A stretch of 64,000 nt of DNA. Origin: Acorus gramineus (Eukaryota > Streptophyta > Magnoliopsida > Acorales > Acoraceae). The position numbers were made by a program, and so were the translations under genes. The notes beneath the pieces are model-generated. The model was not told the origin of the DNA, did no database searches, and saw only the letters and a program-made list of their open reading frames with translations. Every line of letters starts with the position of its first letter. Within the stretch, counting starts at the first letter, position 1. Of this stretch, positions 1-13,200 are shown one piece after another. The DNA lies in NCBI GenBank assembly GCA_030737835.1, contig CM060849.1, positions 31,398,379 through 31,462,378 of the forward strand. The letters are read 5' to 3'.

Positions 1-248
1 TGTATTTGGATGTCTTTGTATGTATATTGGCTCTCACAGGACATGTGATTATGTATAGAGTCTGTAGTATGTTTTGATTACAGATTCAGTCTTTAGCTTC
101 CGCATTTGGTGTATATATCATGTCAGCCCTGCTTTTGTTGTCTGTGTGTCATTCTGGTTGTTTGTGTATGATATATTATTGACCTCCTGTGTGGATTCTG
201 ATATTTTATATACACTTGCCGCGTACCGGGGACGCCCGGGGCGTGACA
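1..248 (+). repeat. Possible 3' end of an LTR
   Basis: The stretch ends in GGGACGCCCGGGGCGTGACA. This resembles the terminal GGGGCGTCACA of the solo LTR that ends at 45021 and the usual end of plant Ty3/gypsy LTRs. The start lies outside the window and no target duplication can be checked. No coding content is visible. Confidence 0.3.
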
Positions 249-700
249 CAGCGCCCAGCGCCCAGCACCCTCGCCCAGCACACCCAGCACCCAACATCCG
301 CGACCCAGCGCTCAGCGCCCAGCGCCCAGCACCCGGGACCCTCACCCAGCGCCCATGCGCACGCCCGGCAACACGCGCCCAGCGCGCCTGGCAGGCGCGC
401 TGCCCTGCCCGCGCTGCTTGCCCTCGCTGCCTGCCTGCGCGCATCGCCGAGTGGCCCGAGTACCGCTCGCCTGCTGCCCGAGCACTGCCCGCTTGCCTGA
501 TGCGCAGCCTGTGCTGCCTGCTGCCCGAGACTGCTAACCTCTCTGCCCAACCGGCCCGCCCTGCCTGCATGCGATCGCAGCCTGCCTGCCCGGCCTGCCA
601 GCGCGCACAGCCAACATGAGCCAGCCCTGCTACCGCCCGAAACAGCCCTGCCTGCCCTGGCATCCTGCCCGGGACTGCGCAACACCTTGCCCGAGCCCCC
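249..700. repeat. GC-rich low-complexity block built on CCCAGCGC
   Basis: Short imperfect repeats of CAGCGCCCAGC run from about 249 to 360 and pass into a GC-rich tract of CTGCCTGCC-like words to about 700. Long open frames exist on both strands, but they are only a by-product of few AT-rich stop codons. Their Ala/Pro/Arg or Gly/Trp-rich products show no domain. The base composition differs sharply from everything around it, which fits part of a retroelement LTR or leader. Confidence 0.5.
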
Positions 701-1660
701 TACCACCAACCACCGGCCACCAATGGCCTCCGGCCGCCTCCCAACCACCACCAACAGCCACCCACAGCCGCCGACCACCACCCAACCCCAAAACCACCCT
801 CCTAACAAGCATCTAAGCCAAAAAAAGAAGGAAAAGGAGCTTACCAAGGGAAGGGAGGGAAGTTCGGTTGCTCTCCGCGCACCGAAACGCCTCTCCAAGG
901 GTCTCCACCACCAAGACCTCTTCCCACCTCCGAAATGGCTCAGATCTGAGGAGAAGAGAGGGCGGGAGAAAGGGCAAGACACGCCGGAATTGGGATTTGA
1001 AACCACCGGGGTGTAGATCGGGACCGGATCTACCTTTTCTATGCTTTGGGTTTTAAGCTTCAAGCACTCTAGGTGGCTCAAAAGCTTGAAAAAGAGAGAG
1101 GGGAGAGAGAAAGTGATTTGGAGAAGACAATGAATAGTGCTAGGCAACTTTTTCACTTCACTTAAATAAGTCAAACCCCATTTAGATTAGGCTAAGCTAG
1201 GTTAATTAGGGTTTAAGCTAGCTTAGGGAGGCTTAAGTGTGGTTTGACCCAAGTCAACCCAACCACACTAAAATCCAAAACCATTTGACCAAGTCAAGGG
1301 TCCACATTGACCAAGTCAAAGTCTCCCAATGACTTCTCGCTCGGTCAAAACCCGGATACGCCCCGGAACTGCAAAATTCTGAAACAGAATTCGACGAAAT
1401 TTTCGTGAGCGGCTTGGAATGGCACCAGGGCACATAATATGCAGTTACATTTTCAATCGGAGCCCTCAATCTCAGGGCGATAGCTAACAGCCCGAAATTT
1501 TAGCGGTTCCGATCGAAAAACGAAAAAAATTAAAAAACTGCTAGAATGCTCCAACGGTTACCAGAAGGTTAAAAGTGACACATATATAACATAAATATTT
1601 TCACATTCACGTGCCATAGATAGCTCATCTTGGACAACTTCATCTATGTTATTACCAAAG
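701..1660. other. No gene seen; LTR-like or leader-like DNA
   Basis: The sequence is C/A-rich to about 850 and then AG-rich. From 1185 to 1330 it repeats AAGTCAACCCAACC and TTGACCAAGTCAA words. No supported coding exon is present. It probably belongs to the same retroelement remnant as the GC-rich block. Confidence 0.3.
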
Positions 1661-1663
1661 CCT

Positions 1664-1930
1664 TCAAGAGTAGTGTTCAAACATCTTGTTTATTTTTATT
1701 GCTGCATTCTCCAATGTTATCTTCCACATTCTCACCATGTAAGTACCATTCGTATATATTGGATTAAAACCATGTTTCATTAGATGTAACTCAGTATCAT
1801 CATAAGAGATTGGAAGACGAAGATTTTGACACCCATTGCATAGACATGAGATGTTTGTTTTTTGTGGACAATTTTTGCGCGCTAAGTTAAGAAATGTTTT
1901 TATGCCATCCATAAAGAGTGGATTTGAAAA
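1664..1930 (-). pseudogene. CACTA (En/Spm) transposase-associated domain fragment
   Basis: The minus-strand translation contains DGIKTFLNLARKN followed by ISCLCNGCQN and ELHLMKHGF. This order (helix, then C-x-C-x2-C, then HL-x3-GF) matches the N-terminal transposase-associated domain of plant CACTA (TNP2-type) proteins. Residues resembling the start of the domain (SNPLFMDG) continue upstream without an obvious gene start. The frame stops after about 80 residues and no transposase core follows, so this is an isolated fragment. The family call rests on motif order alone. Confidence 0.5.
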
Positions 1931-4080
1931 CTGAAGTTAAATTCAATCTTGTTCCATTAGGTGAGGCCAATGTAATATCTTGATGAATAATATGCAAAAA
2001 AAAAAAAAAAAAATCAATAAAGAAGTTTTACAATGAGTGCCTTCAAATCTACAAAGACAATCACAACTTTTTACAATTACACTTAGAGGAAATCATAATT
2101 CATGTATGGAGTAGGTATTTAAGTCATCATCTTCCATTTTACCCGAAAAAAATAGAGTTCACTCATACAAACTATTACCTACGTCATTGAAGATCTTTAA
2201 GAACCTTAACACAACAAGGAGTATAAAACTAATCATTTTATCACTTAAGACAATAACAGAAATCTATCTCCAGTAATAAATAAAAAATTAAGAGAATCAA
2301 GAAAAAAACAATACAGTGATAGTCCAAAACCCTATTCCAATTAACTAAAAACTTATTTCAACCGAGTGAGATGTCAAATTCAAAAGAAGCAGGTATTTAA
2401 TTCCAATATTCCATTACTAATTTTTTTAATATTATTTAATGATTATCCCAAACTACCACATTCCCATTAAAACAAAACAGACCTACCAATATGAATCTTC
2501 CAAACATGAAATGAAAAACCAATTGATTATAACTATAAAAAAGAATTCCATGAATCAAATCTGAGAAGAAAAATAAATAGAGGGAGAGAGGTTACCAAGT
2601 TGGGTTTGTGGAAGGTAAATTAAATATGAAAATAAAAAAACAAATACATCGAGAGTGAGAGTTTATCTCATCCGAATGTACAACCCAATATCTGAAAAAA
2701 TCAAACCAATTGAGAGAAAGATAGAGAGGTCACCTCGCTGAGATGTAGATGGACATCAGAGACAAACATAATGGATCGCAAGATCTGGGGCTCCAAAGAA
2801 AGGGGAGAAGATGTGCGAGAGGATCTGGGGAAGAGGCCACCTCACCGGATTATAGATAGACCATAGAAACAAACAAGGTAGGATCGCAGGTCTAGGGTTT
2901 CAAAGTGAAGATTTGGAAATGCAATCCTGTGAGAGGAGTTTTGATCAATAGAGGATATTTAGGGATTTTTCTTTTCAGGTAAGAGATGAGAGTTTGTTAG
3001 GATTTCAAGCGGGATGGGAATCATGGGATATGATATGGGTTGAGGACGAGATTTAATTAGGTTTTTTTTAGAAACATTTGGCAACGACTTTATTCTGTAG
3101 CTTATGAACAACAGCTAAAGGCCGTCGCCATATGTTGGGAATGGTCGTCAGGGTTGACCAATTTTTTGGTTGTGCCATGATATAACTCATCTCGAACTCC
3201 CTTGCAAGCATCATTTCAAATCCCCTTTTGTAGGTTTGCTCAATCATCAGGTCCCCTCATTGTACCTTAGTGCAATAATCAACTCGCAACAAATATAATC
3301 TATTTTAGATCTCCAAAATCTAGCAGAAGATCTTAGATTTCAGTCAATTTCCCCCTTTTAAGTTGAAGAACATATAGGAGTTACATTCTCTGTTAGAGGA
3401 AACTTCAGATCTCGATTTGGATCACCTAGGTCCTTCCTCTAATGATCGGCTCCCTATCAGTATCAGCATCCAGTGCTATCCTGTGAGGTATGTAAATTTG
3501 TCCTTCTATGAATGCCTTTCTCAATTGGCCTTTTTATGTGATACTTCTGTTAACAAGATGTACGAACATTGTTGGGTGTGCATGAATGGTGTGTTATTAT
3601 TTCTTCTAATGTGAATGTTGTTTGACATATTATTATGTTCTTTTATATTTAGTTATCCAGTGTGAGATTGAATAATTTTAAACCCTTCTATCTTTTATAT
3701 TTAATCTATGGGGTATTTTTGAACTTTGTTTGAGCATCTCTTAAAACCATGTTTACTGGAAGAGAAAGGGTATGATTTAGGTGGAGGTTGGGTCTAACAT
3801 GATGAAATTTGATGCATTTTAAGAAGTCAGCGTATATAATGTGTCAATGTCAGCAATGTGAATATGTTATTCAAGATGGGGATCATTTGTATCTCCTTAA
3901 AAATGAATGTGATGAAAGATAATGTTATCAATGTTTTTGAGGTCACAAGGATTCCATGAATCTATTATATGTGCATGTAAAGCTTCAGCATATTATGTTG
4001 AGCAACTAAAAAAATATTATACAATTCAAGTTGCATTTTGCCTTGTGTACCATAATCTAGATATCATCTATCGGAATTTG
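1931..4080. other. No gene seen; transposon-derived AT-rich DNA
   Basis: A poly-A run lies near 1996-2013. At 3075-3165 there is a patch with TTTGGCAACGAC and GGCCGTCGCCATATG, which resembles CACTA subterminal motifs and may belong with the transposase-associated fragment at 1664. The short open frames at 3417-3614 and 3922-4110 match nothing I recognise. Confidence 0.3.
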
Positions 4081-4089
4081 AAAACCGTG

Positions 4090-4330
4090 GTAATGAGATC
4101 TGAAGTTTAAAAAATGAGATTCAAATGTTTTAAGGTGACCCCATATTACCCATATCCAACCCAAGTGCTAATTGTCATGGCATGCTGCATCATACAATTT
4201 TGTCCAGAGGGAACAAGGGAATGATATGTTCTTCAACATGTCTCAAGATGATATTGAAGACGCAGGAGATAAGGATATTGATACTTCCATTCTATTACAT
4301 TTTGACGACATTAGGCGTGGGAATGAACTT
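4090..4330 (+). pseudogene. PIF/Harbinger transposase C-terminal relic
   Basis: One frame reads RFKCFKVTPYYPYPTQVLIV, then MACCI. A second frame continues as NFVQREQGNDMFFNMSQDD. Together they follow the order seen at the C-terminus of plant Harbinger nucleases (FGxLKxRFxIL, then a TQxxIVxACCxLHNFIR block, then an acidic tail). The change of frame between 4180 and 4200 and the lack of an upstream nuclease core make it a decayed remnant. It is unrelated in position to the more complete Harbinger copy at 28-31 kb. Confidence 0.5.
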
Positions 4331-4339
4331 CGGGGTATT

Positions 4340-7000
4340 ATAATAGTCAGTTATGGGCCAATCGATAGGTATATTTTATGATGAACATGAACATTTCATA
4401 CTTCATTTGATAGCAGTATATCATTGACACTCAATAATTTACTAACAAAATACAGTGGCATTGACTGAGAAAGGATCTCCAGAGTTGGTAAGAAATAGAA
4501 TACAGATGCACCCCCTGTGGTTTGCCTTTCTAACACAAATGTGCCATTCCTTTATGTTATTTGATTCCAATATTTTCTCCTTACTTTATGTTGTTAAGAC
4601 ATTAACATACATATGACAATTTTCATGTGTACTACAAGGTCATTCCATTTCATTGATTAGTGTTTGTCCTCTCATTTTATCAGGACTAGATCAACGCATA
4701 TTATGGATATTTTTCCTCTTTATGTTGTTCTGCGAGGGCTCAAACAAGGTGTATATCATTCGTGGCCAGTATGTGAAGTGTAAATAAGTGGTTTTAAGGG
4801 CATTTTATACAAGGGAATGTTTAGCATTAATGAATCAAATCTATACCTCAATGCCAATAATTTTGTAGTAGTTACTCTGTAATGTACTAGGAACAATGTC
4901 CAACTCTGGAGTCCATTGGATCATCATTGCTTATAGGAAGCCAACTCACCCCAGTGCAGTTAACTCAACGAATGTCAACATAGGCCACGTAGGAAGAATA
5001 TCAGATGTAGCTATTTTTGGTGCATGTCTGGCTTACATGCATCTAGCTTTGGTTGAATTACTCGTGCTTCTTGTTATTGTTATTTTACTTCTACTTATGT
5101 ATTAATAATCATAGGTGTATTGTGAGCAGAATTAGATACATGTTTTGTATCTTGTGTTTTGAAAACTTCTACCCTACTACTTGCTTAAACTCTGGTCAGT
5201 AATCATAAACTGCATTTCTTATTGCTTTTTCATGTTGTTGGTTAAAAATACTCATATGTATGTTTTGCAATTGTTGGGAAAGTATATGGATTGTCTAAAA
5301 AAAAACAGGTATTTGATAAAGATGCCGTGTTTTCATCTTGATACAGTTTATTGACATCCATGTATGAATAATTGTATGAATTGTGTGAATCATAAATTAC
5401 ATTTCCTTAGTTAACTTTCTCGCTTTATGTTTGTTTTCTGCTTGAATAATTGTATGCATGGGATGCTGATTCATTCGTAACACATATATATAGTGCACTG
5501 AGTCTCCTCATCTACCATAATTTCATCATACAATGCATTGAGTCTCTCCATCTACAATAAATTCATCATTCAGGGTTGTTCTAAGTTGTTAGTCATCTTG
5601 ATTAAAATCTCAACAAATTGGGCCCATGTGATATTACATAATGTCATACATGCACTAGTATATGTTAAATACGATTGCTCCATATTTTACAATGTCCATC
5701 CGGATGGATAGCCAAGTATGTGCACCATTTGTTTTAAATAATAAAATAACCTTTTTACAAATGCCAATAAAAAACATTATTTGGAGGGTAAATTAGTCAA
5801 TATGAAACGTACAAACCATCAACCATACTTTATGCGCATTTTATTCTTTCTCTACCAAACACTCCAATCTTATAATTACGTTTTCCAACTAAACTAATTG
5901 AAAACACAACCAAACATAAAATCACCTATTCAATTGAAAAAGTTATTTTTTCCGCCTAACATGCGATCCCCGTCTGTTCCCAATACAACCCTTCAAAGGC
6001 GTCTTCAATGGAGAGTCCCTATGCCGATCTCCCCCAAATCCACTTCGACTGAAAAAACCCTCGTAAATATGTGCCCTATCATATACATCCTCACGTATTG
6101 CTTGGTGTGCTACTTCTGATCGTCGTATTAGTTGTTTGTGTTCTAGTGATTAATATGAAACACCTCTTCCACTTCTTTTAGAACTTATCATCAACTTATA
6201 TAGGTGACTGGTACCCACATTTGTTTTGGATGTATTGCATTAAGTTGATGTAATTGGAACATATGATGTGGGAGGGTTATGCATTATATGTATGTGTTTC
6301 TTCAAACCATGTAATCTGACTGTTGAAAGACTATGTCACAATAGGGTTGTATGTTAAAGAATCTTGGTGATGTGCAGATTTTGATTTTAGGTGCTTGTAT
6401 GAGGACTAGTTTACATGGTCAAATGTACTACCTTCCAAGATATTAACATGGTGTGTGCATGTTTCATGAAATTTTCCGCTCCTGTCATATAGCGCGCTGT
6501 TGTTGATCCCAATAAACAAGATGTAGTTGGTTTTTTTGGTTGCATACAAAGCCATATGTGAATTGCTCCTAGGTTATTAATCCAATTCGAAGTTATACGC
6601 GGTCGGAAGATACACATTATATCATTCGGAATGTAGGTAAAAAATGTTTGTGATTGCTAAATGGAAAGTTATAATAATGCCCATTTGGTTAGAGGCTTTA
6701 ATATTACATATATGACCTACTATTATCCCTGTCTACATCTTATTTCTACAAGCATTGAGTGATTAGAAGAGTAAAATATTTTTTTCCCTCAACTGGACAT
6801 GAGTTAGGGTGATCTTTGCGTAGGAAAGAATTTTTGAAAAATACAATACATATATTAGTTAATAATTTTTTAATCATTTTTAAAAAAATCATTCATCAAC
6901 CTATCCACATCTTATTAACGCATTAATTCATTATCTTCCTCAACAGCACACTTATTATTCTTACGTTTTTCAGTAAGAATAACTGCATACTCAACCAAAC
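4340..7000. other. No gene seen; AT-rich DNA with MITE-like fragments
   Basis: At 5875-5950 and 6965-7025, phrases such as ACCAAACATAAAATCACCTATT resemble the terminal part of the MITE family seen complete at 60893-61415, so decayed copies are likely. Short open frames at 4896-5105 and 5898-6119 have no recognisable domain. Confidence 0.3.
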
Positions 7001-7290
7001 AAAAAATCACCTATTTCAACTTTATACTCAATTGCTAGAATAAATATGCCTCCTAGCGTAAATCCAATTCTATATATAAATACGGGATTTCAAATTAAAA
7101 TATACAAACGAATTTCAAATTCCAATATATAAATGCATAATCAAATCCTACATGCATGCCAAAGCTTCCTTGCAGGAGCTGGCACACTATGGGTAAACCC
7201 AAACAAAAAACATAGACATGAACATTACACAAACAAACGCATCCAAACACATGAATGAAACTCCAAAAAACCCCCCTCAATGTCAGTCTC

Positions 7291-10200
7291 TCAACAGTCG
7301 ATCGAATTGCAGCTCTGCGTCGCCATTGTTCCGTTCGTCTTGCTCAAGAACGGATCCACCTTCACCCACAGAAGCGAAAACACGGACGCCAGCAACACCG
7401 ACCAAAGAACAACGATCGTCGGAGTCCTGTTCTGCCTCCCCATGAGACCTTTCAAGAACGGATAGAGATGGAGTATGACCCACATTGCAAAAAAGACCTT
7501 CCCGAACAGAGGACCCCAGGCCTCGTATCCGCTGTTCAGGGCGTCCGAGAATCCTGCCACCACTCCTACGAGATTGACGACCAAGAGGGTGGTCGGAGGA
7601 ATCAAAAGCGTGGTCCACTTGAACATGTAGAGCTCCCCGAACTCTGCGTCGTCGGATGCCTTGGCCGTGACTGTGAAGTTGGTGTCTAGTCCGGCGGCCA
7701 TCTTTAGGAAGCCTTGGAAGACCGCGAAGAGGTGGGCGGACACACCTCCGATGACCCAGAATTGCTCGTTGCGCCACAACTCCTCGATGCCCACCCCGCT
7801 CCATCGAAGCTCGAGGACGCTCGTCAGGATGATGGAGATGAATAGGCCGAGGAACCATAGGCTCGCCAGATTGGTGAGCTGTAACAAATCAAGGGGATGA
7901 GTGAGTGAGTGAGGAGGCGGCCCTTTAATAGCTGGTTTATGGTACATTCAGCTCCAATTTTTAGCACCACTTAAAAGCATATAGTAATGAATGCTTATAT
8001 GAATGTATACATTCCCATATGAAGTTATATATACCTCTTTGGTGAGGCTAAAAGTAGCACTGAAAATGGGTTTGGGTTTAACAAAGCTGTTTTGATACAA
8101 TGAAAGTGGGAAGATGTGGACAGTCATTGAATTCCTAACATTGAATCTTGCAATTAGTCAATTAGATTGTAGAATTTAGTCTTGTGGATTTTCTTATAAC
8201 TCATTTGTCTTCAAAAGTTTGTGATAGATTAATGTGAATTGTATACTTTTCCTTAATGCAGTTCCATTGAAGGTAAATTTCAGGCTTGGTTTGTAATAGA
8301 TTAGCACAAAGAGCCGGACTACAAGATGTGATTTTGATAACACCCCATGTGAAAAACCTACTAGCAGAATGCCTAACTCAGAACTTGGACTTAAAAAAGG
8401 CGTATGATCATTGACAAATATATAAATATATATACTAAAACCAGAGATGCTTCAAGATTGCATTAAGAAATGAAGAAGCATGTCGTACCGTTGGTATGAT
8501 GAATTTTCCAGTTAGGAGACATATGGCAGGAAGCGAACAATATGCGATGAGCGGGAGAGATGTGAATGGGTAGACTATGGTGTTTATGTAAGCCAGCCTC
8601 TGTAGCCATTTGAGGCGGCCACCACCGAATCCATACCAAAGGGGACAATGTCTGCTGAGGAAGATCTCTACGGAACCAAGAGCCCATCGCAGGACTTGGT
8701 GCAACCGATCAGAGAGATTGATGGGCGCTGATCCCTTAAAAGCAGGCCTCAGAGGCATGCAGTAAATTGATCTCCATCCTCGGCATTGCATCTTAAATCC
8801 AGTTAAAATATCCTCTGTGACAGATCCATATATCCAACCAATCTGTGAAAGAGCAAGTAAATGTGGTATTCATGTAAACTAATTAAAGGCAGTCAAGGTA
8901 AGAATTGAAGAATGAAACCTATACGGATGAAGTTAAAGACCATTTGTAGGTCTATATAGAAATTATTCAAATTAGGCTATTCACGTGGGTGACCAGAGTT
9001 TGTAGACCTCACTGGCTCAACCTTGATTTACAACTCTATGGTCGATGATCATGATACATACTGACTGAATTTTGCTCAAAAATAAGATCTGTAACAAATC
9101 CTTAGTGATTAACTATATGATAATCAAATATGAACCACTTATTAAATAACACGAGGGTCAGGTTCCTACTCAAATATAAGAAAAAAAAATTCTAAGTTGA
9201 TAAATAATAAATAAAATGTAGTCTAGAAGTCTTACCTCCTTTCCCCATTCAGTTTTCTCCTCATATCCACAGCTAATGACATGGATTGCTTCCTTGATTA
9301 GTGTTGATGGGTTGGAGGAGGACTCAGCCACCCCCCCATATTCCATCAGAGTGGACTCAATGAAAACAGAAGATAAGCCAAAGGTCTTTTCAAAGCTCAA
9401 TTGGGAGATTAAAAGGGACCTCTCATGTTCATCATAGTCTGCACAAAAGAAACAAAATAACTTCCATAAGATTGTCAACAGAAACTTATTCTCTATTACT
9501 AAACTTACTACTTACTATCAATTTCTCCAAGGTTAAAAATGGCAGCATTCAGATCTTCCCGCTTGGAATTTCGGTAAATCTCTGTCTTATCTTTAGAAGG
9601 TTTCTTAGGCCTGCAGCAACAGCAGCAAAATGAACATGATGAATCCTTTGGAAGAGTTGGCAAAGATGGTGGCCCATATCCATAGAGTGCTTGTCTGTTG
9701 AACATGCAACCAGTTCCTACATATACCGGCCCTTGAATTCCATCAAGGCCCTTCATGTTAACCTGGAAGAGTAACATGAAATTCATAAAATGGTTGTAAT
9801 TTAACCTTTGAGAACATAAAAGCTGAAATGTCACAAAACATTGCTTACATCAAAGAATACTGTGTTTCGGTTGGCATATCGGTCACTGCGATCAATACCA
9901 TCGAACCTTTGAGGAAACTGAACATAGCAAACATCTCTACCGACCTGTGGATCCATCATGAAGCACATCCCTTCTCGAACTGCTTTACTGTTATTGACAT
10001 AGTGGTCACAGTCAAGATTGAGAATGTATGGAGCATTTGTGAGAATCGCCGATACTCTGATCTGAAGAATTCATAAGATGCATTAAAATTTGTACTTGTG
10101 CACTTTTATATCATGAGTTTAATGTATTGTTTTTTTATTTTTTATAAAAGAAACCATGGTTTGTACCAGAGCATTCATGGCACCAGCCTTTTTATGGTGT

Positions 10201-13200
10201 TGATAACCAGGTCTTTTCTCTCTTGAGACATAAACTAGACGTGGAAGCTCATTCCCTTCGATGTCATGGGCGCCACTATGTCCAAGAAATACCTTGAATA
10301 ATAATTTAATAGAGTCAATTGATGTAATGAAATTGCACAATGTTTGATTTTCAGTGGTAAGAAAAGATGAATGTTCATGAACATTTGATGCTCTCTGTTG
10401 AACAAAAGCATGATTAAAGGAATATAGATGATGGTATCTAGGACATCAAATGGATGTATAAAACCATCCTGAATGTCACAATGAAAATCCAGCAAATTAA
10501 TTAATCTTCATAAATGAAAAAAAAATGAACAAAAAAGAAGAGAAAATCAGGACTCAAAAGATGGGAACTGGTGGAACAGCAAACAATCAAATTGCTATAA
10601 GGATTCGGGCTTCTAAAACTATTATGTCAAGAAGTAAATTATATACTTAAACAACATGAAAACAACACAAATTCATTAAATCAGACCATAACAGCAAAGT
10701 GAACAAAATTTCATACTGATAAATATTATCTCAGCACATGTTGGTCATCAAAAGGGGCTAATGCTGGGAGCAATGGTAAAATTCTCTAGTTAATGGGACT
10801 ACTTTCAAGTTCTGAGAGAGGCCACTTTGTGCAAAAAAATACCAAAGATGAGTCTCATCATCTCCGGTCTCTCCTATCCCAGCAACCTGCTATATGTGGG
10901 ATCGTTCCGGGTGATGATTTTTTAAAAGTTGGTCAGCAAAAACATAGAGCTCATAATTCTAGTTTCATTTGCATAAAAAAGGTGAAAAAAATAAATTGGA
11001 GAATACTAATTTATAATAAAGAATACCACACAGACCTGAATCATGCCTGGATGATCACGTGGATTATTTCCTGGCCATGGAGTTCCATCTTGCATTGTCC
11101 AGCCTTCATCTGGTGTCTTTTGGGCCTTGGCTACCAATGCATTTACCCTGACTTTGTACTCTTCATAATCCCTCTATTAGATTCCAAAGACAAATCAAAC
11201 ATATGATGATATTTTCATGTAATCTTGTTCAAATCCAGATTAAGTCTAAATAGTTAAAACTAGACATTTGGAGTTGTACAATTTATTAGAAATTCCAAAT
11301 TCTAGTCACAGGTACTTACTTTCATTGCTCTCCTTTCCTTAACAAAAGAAGGTTGAACTTTATCTTTCAAATAGTCAATCTTCTGTGAAAAATAGAACTC
11401 CGGTGCCCGTGGTTCAATTGAATATTTTTTGCAGAATGGAACCCATTTTCTAGCAAACTCTGATGTCTCAGCCAGTGACTCAAATGTAAGCATAGCAGAT
11501 CCATCATCAGACACATAGCAGGAGACTTTCTCAACAGGATAATCCGCAGCCAGAATGGACAGCACAGTGTTTGCTGTGATCAATGGTGGTTCTTTTAATG
11601 GATCAACTGTACTAACAAAAAAGTCCACTGCTGCGAGTTCACATGGTTCACCCTCTTTCTCATACCTGGTAAAGTGACCACCATATGCAAAAAGTCAATA
11701 TTGCATGCATATTCACATGGTTTGTCATTGTACCTTAGTTTGATTCTTTTTGAAAAAATATAGATGCATCATATGAATAAGAGAGATGCAACATCTATTT
11801 GAGTATTTTATGCTTCTGTCCATCATTGAATTTTCTAAAAGACATATTTGCGTATTTGACCGACCAGCTTTAGTTTTAATTACTATAGCCATATTGAACA
11901 CAAGTAATAATGGTCTTGGGGTGCGTTTGGTTGTGCGATTGCAAAACTGATTATGCAAGAATCTGGGTTTTAAAATTGATTCTATAGGAAGCTTACTTCC
12001 CCCAGCTTTTGGAAATCGCAGCTTTTGAACACTATTTGCCTAAAATCTGTATGCGGGAAGCTGTTACAATAAAACTGTTTGATTGCACGGTTGCAAAAGC
12101 AGCTTCCTGCAACCGCAAACACTGTGCAATTGCGTAACCAAACGCACCCTTAGGCATTTCACAAGTAAGTTCAGATACATAAATTTATATCCTGCCAGGG
12201 TGGTATACCTCAATACTTGATCCAAGTCATGGATTAAATGTTTAGTCTATAAAGGTGTGATTCAATCATATTAATTGACCTTTCATCGTTTTTATGCTGA
12301 CTTTTATCTTCTACTAACCTAATGATCTCAACATCATATGGCATGTATTTTTACTCTATTAGTTGTTGAAGGGTATATATGATGCTGCCATAGGACACAA
12401 TACAATATGGATCTTAGTCCAAGACTAACCTGTAAGTCATGCTATGAGAGAAACCTTAAATATATAACAATCCACAGGCAAAAAAATAGGGAAGAACAGT
12501 CTGATAAATTCACAATGAGTACCGTGCTTTAAAGAAAGGTTAGGTCCACAATTTGGTTAAGCTAGAGACACAAATTCTCAAAAATCTCTCATTAAGCTGT
12601 TTACCAAATTCTGTTGCAATATTTTGACTATGCCATGTCTTTACATACTTAGTTGACTGAAAATAATTTCATTAGAAACATGGATAGAGGGTGTCCTTAT
12701 TCTCAAAACAATTTACTGCCAAGTATCAAATATCAAAAATTTAAAGATTAAGAAGAAATTTATAATATCCAAACAGATTGAAACTATTTTATTGTAGTCA
12801 CAATTAAATTCTAGATAGTTCTATGATTACAAGACAATTTAATGTCATGCATTATTTTATACATGTCCGTGCTTTAGTTAGCATTTTTTACTAATGAATA
12901 GCCTTGCACATGAATGCAGAAAGTTATAATAAACACATATTCTTCCCTCAACTAGAGAGCTGTCAGGTATAAGCTCCTTGCTGCTAACAATCAGCACTCA
13001 TGAACTAATCACAACAGTTATCAGGTTAATGTCAAATGAAATTTGAAGGCCACTTGTGAAAGATATTTTAAAACCAGACATATCATAGTTTGATCCATAT
13101 ATACATCCCAAATTGAGGTAATAAGATTTTTTAGTTTTGTTTGGTTTTAGAAAAGCAGCCCCCTACTTCCCACCGCTCCTGCATTTCTTATTTCAAAGAG

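Noticed and set aside
206..1174. 322-codon minus-strand open frame and overlapping plus-strand frames
   Set aside because: The GC-rich low-complexity DNA lacks stops by composition; the product is Gly/Ala/Arg/Trp-rich without a domain, and frames are open on both strands.
7150..7180. TGCCAAAG near 7157 as a further miR399
   Set aside because: The rest of the 21-mer does not match and no complementary arm lies within 200 bp.
7255..7900. Plus-strand frames of 79-144 codons over the CESA8 last exon
   Set aside because: They are antisense shadows of exon 13; the minus strand holds the conserved protein.
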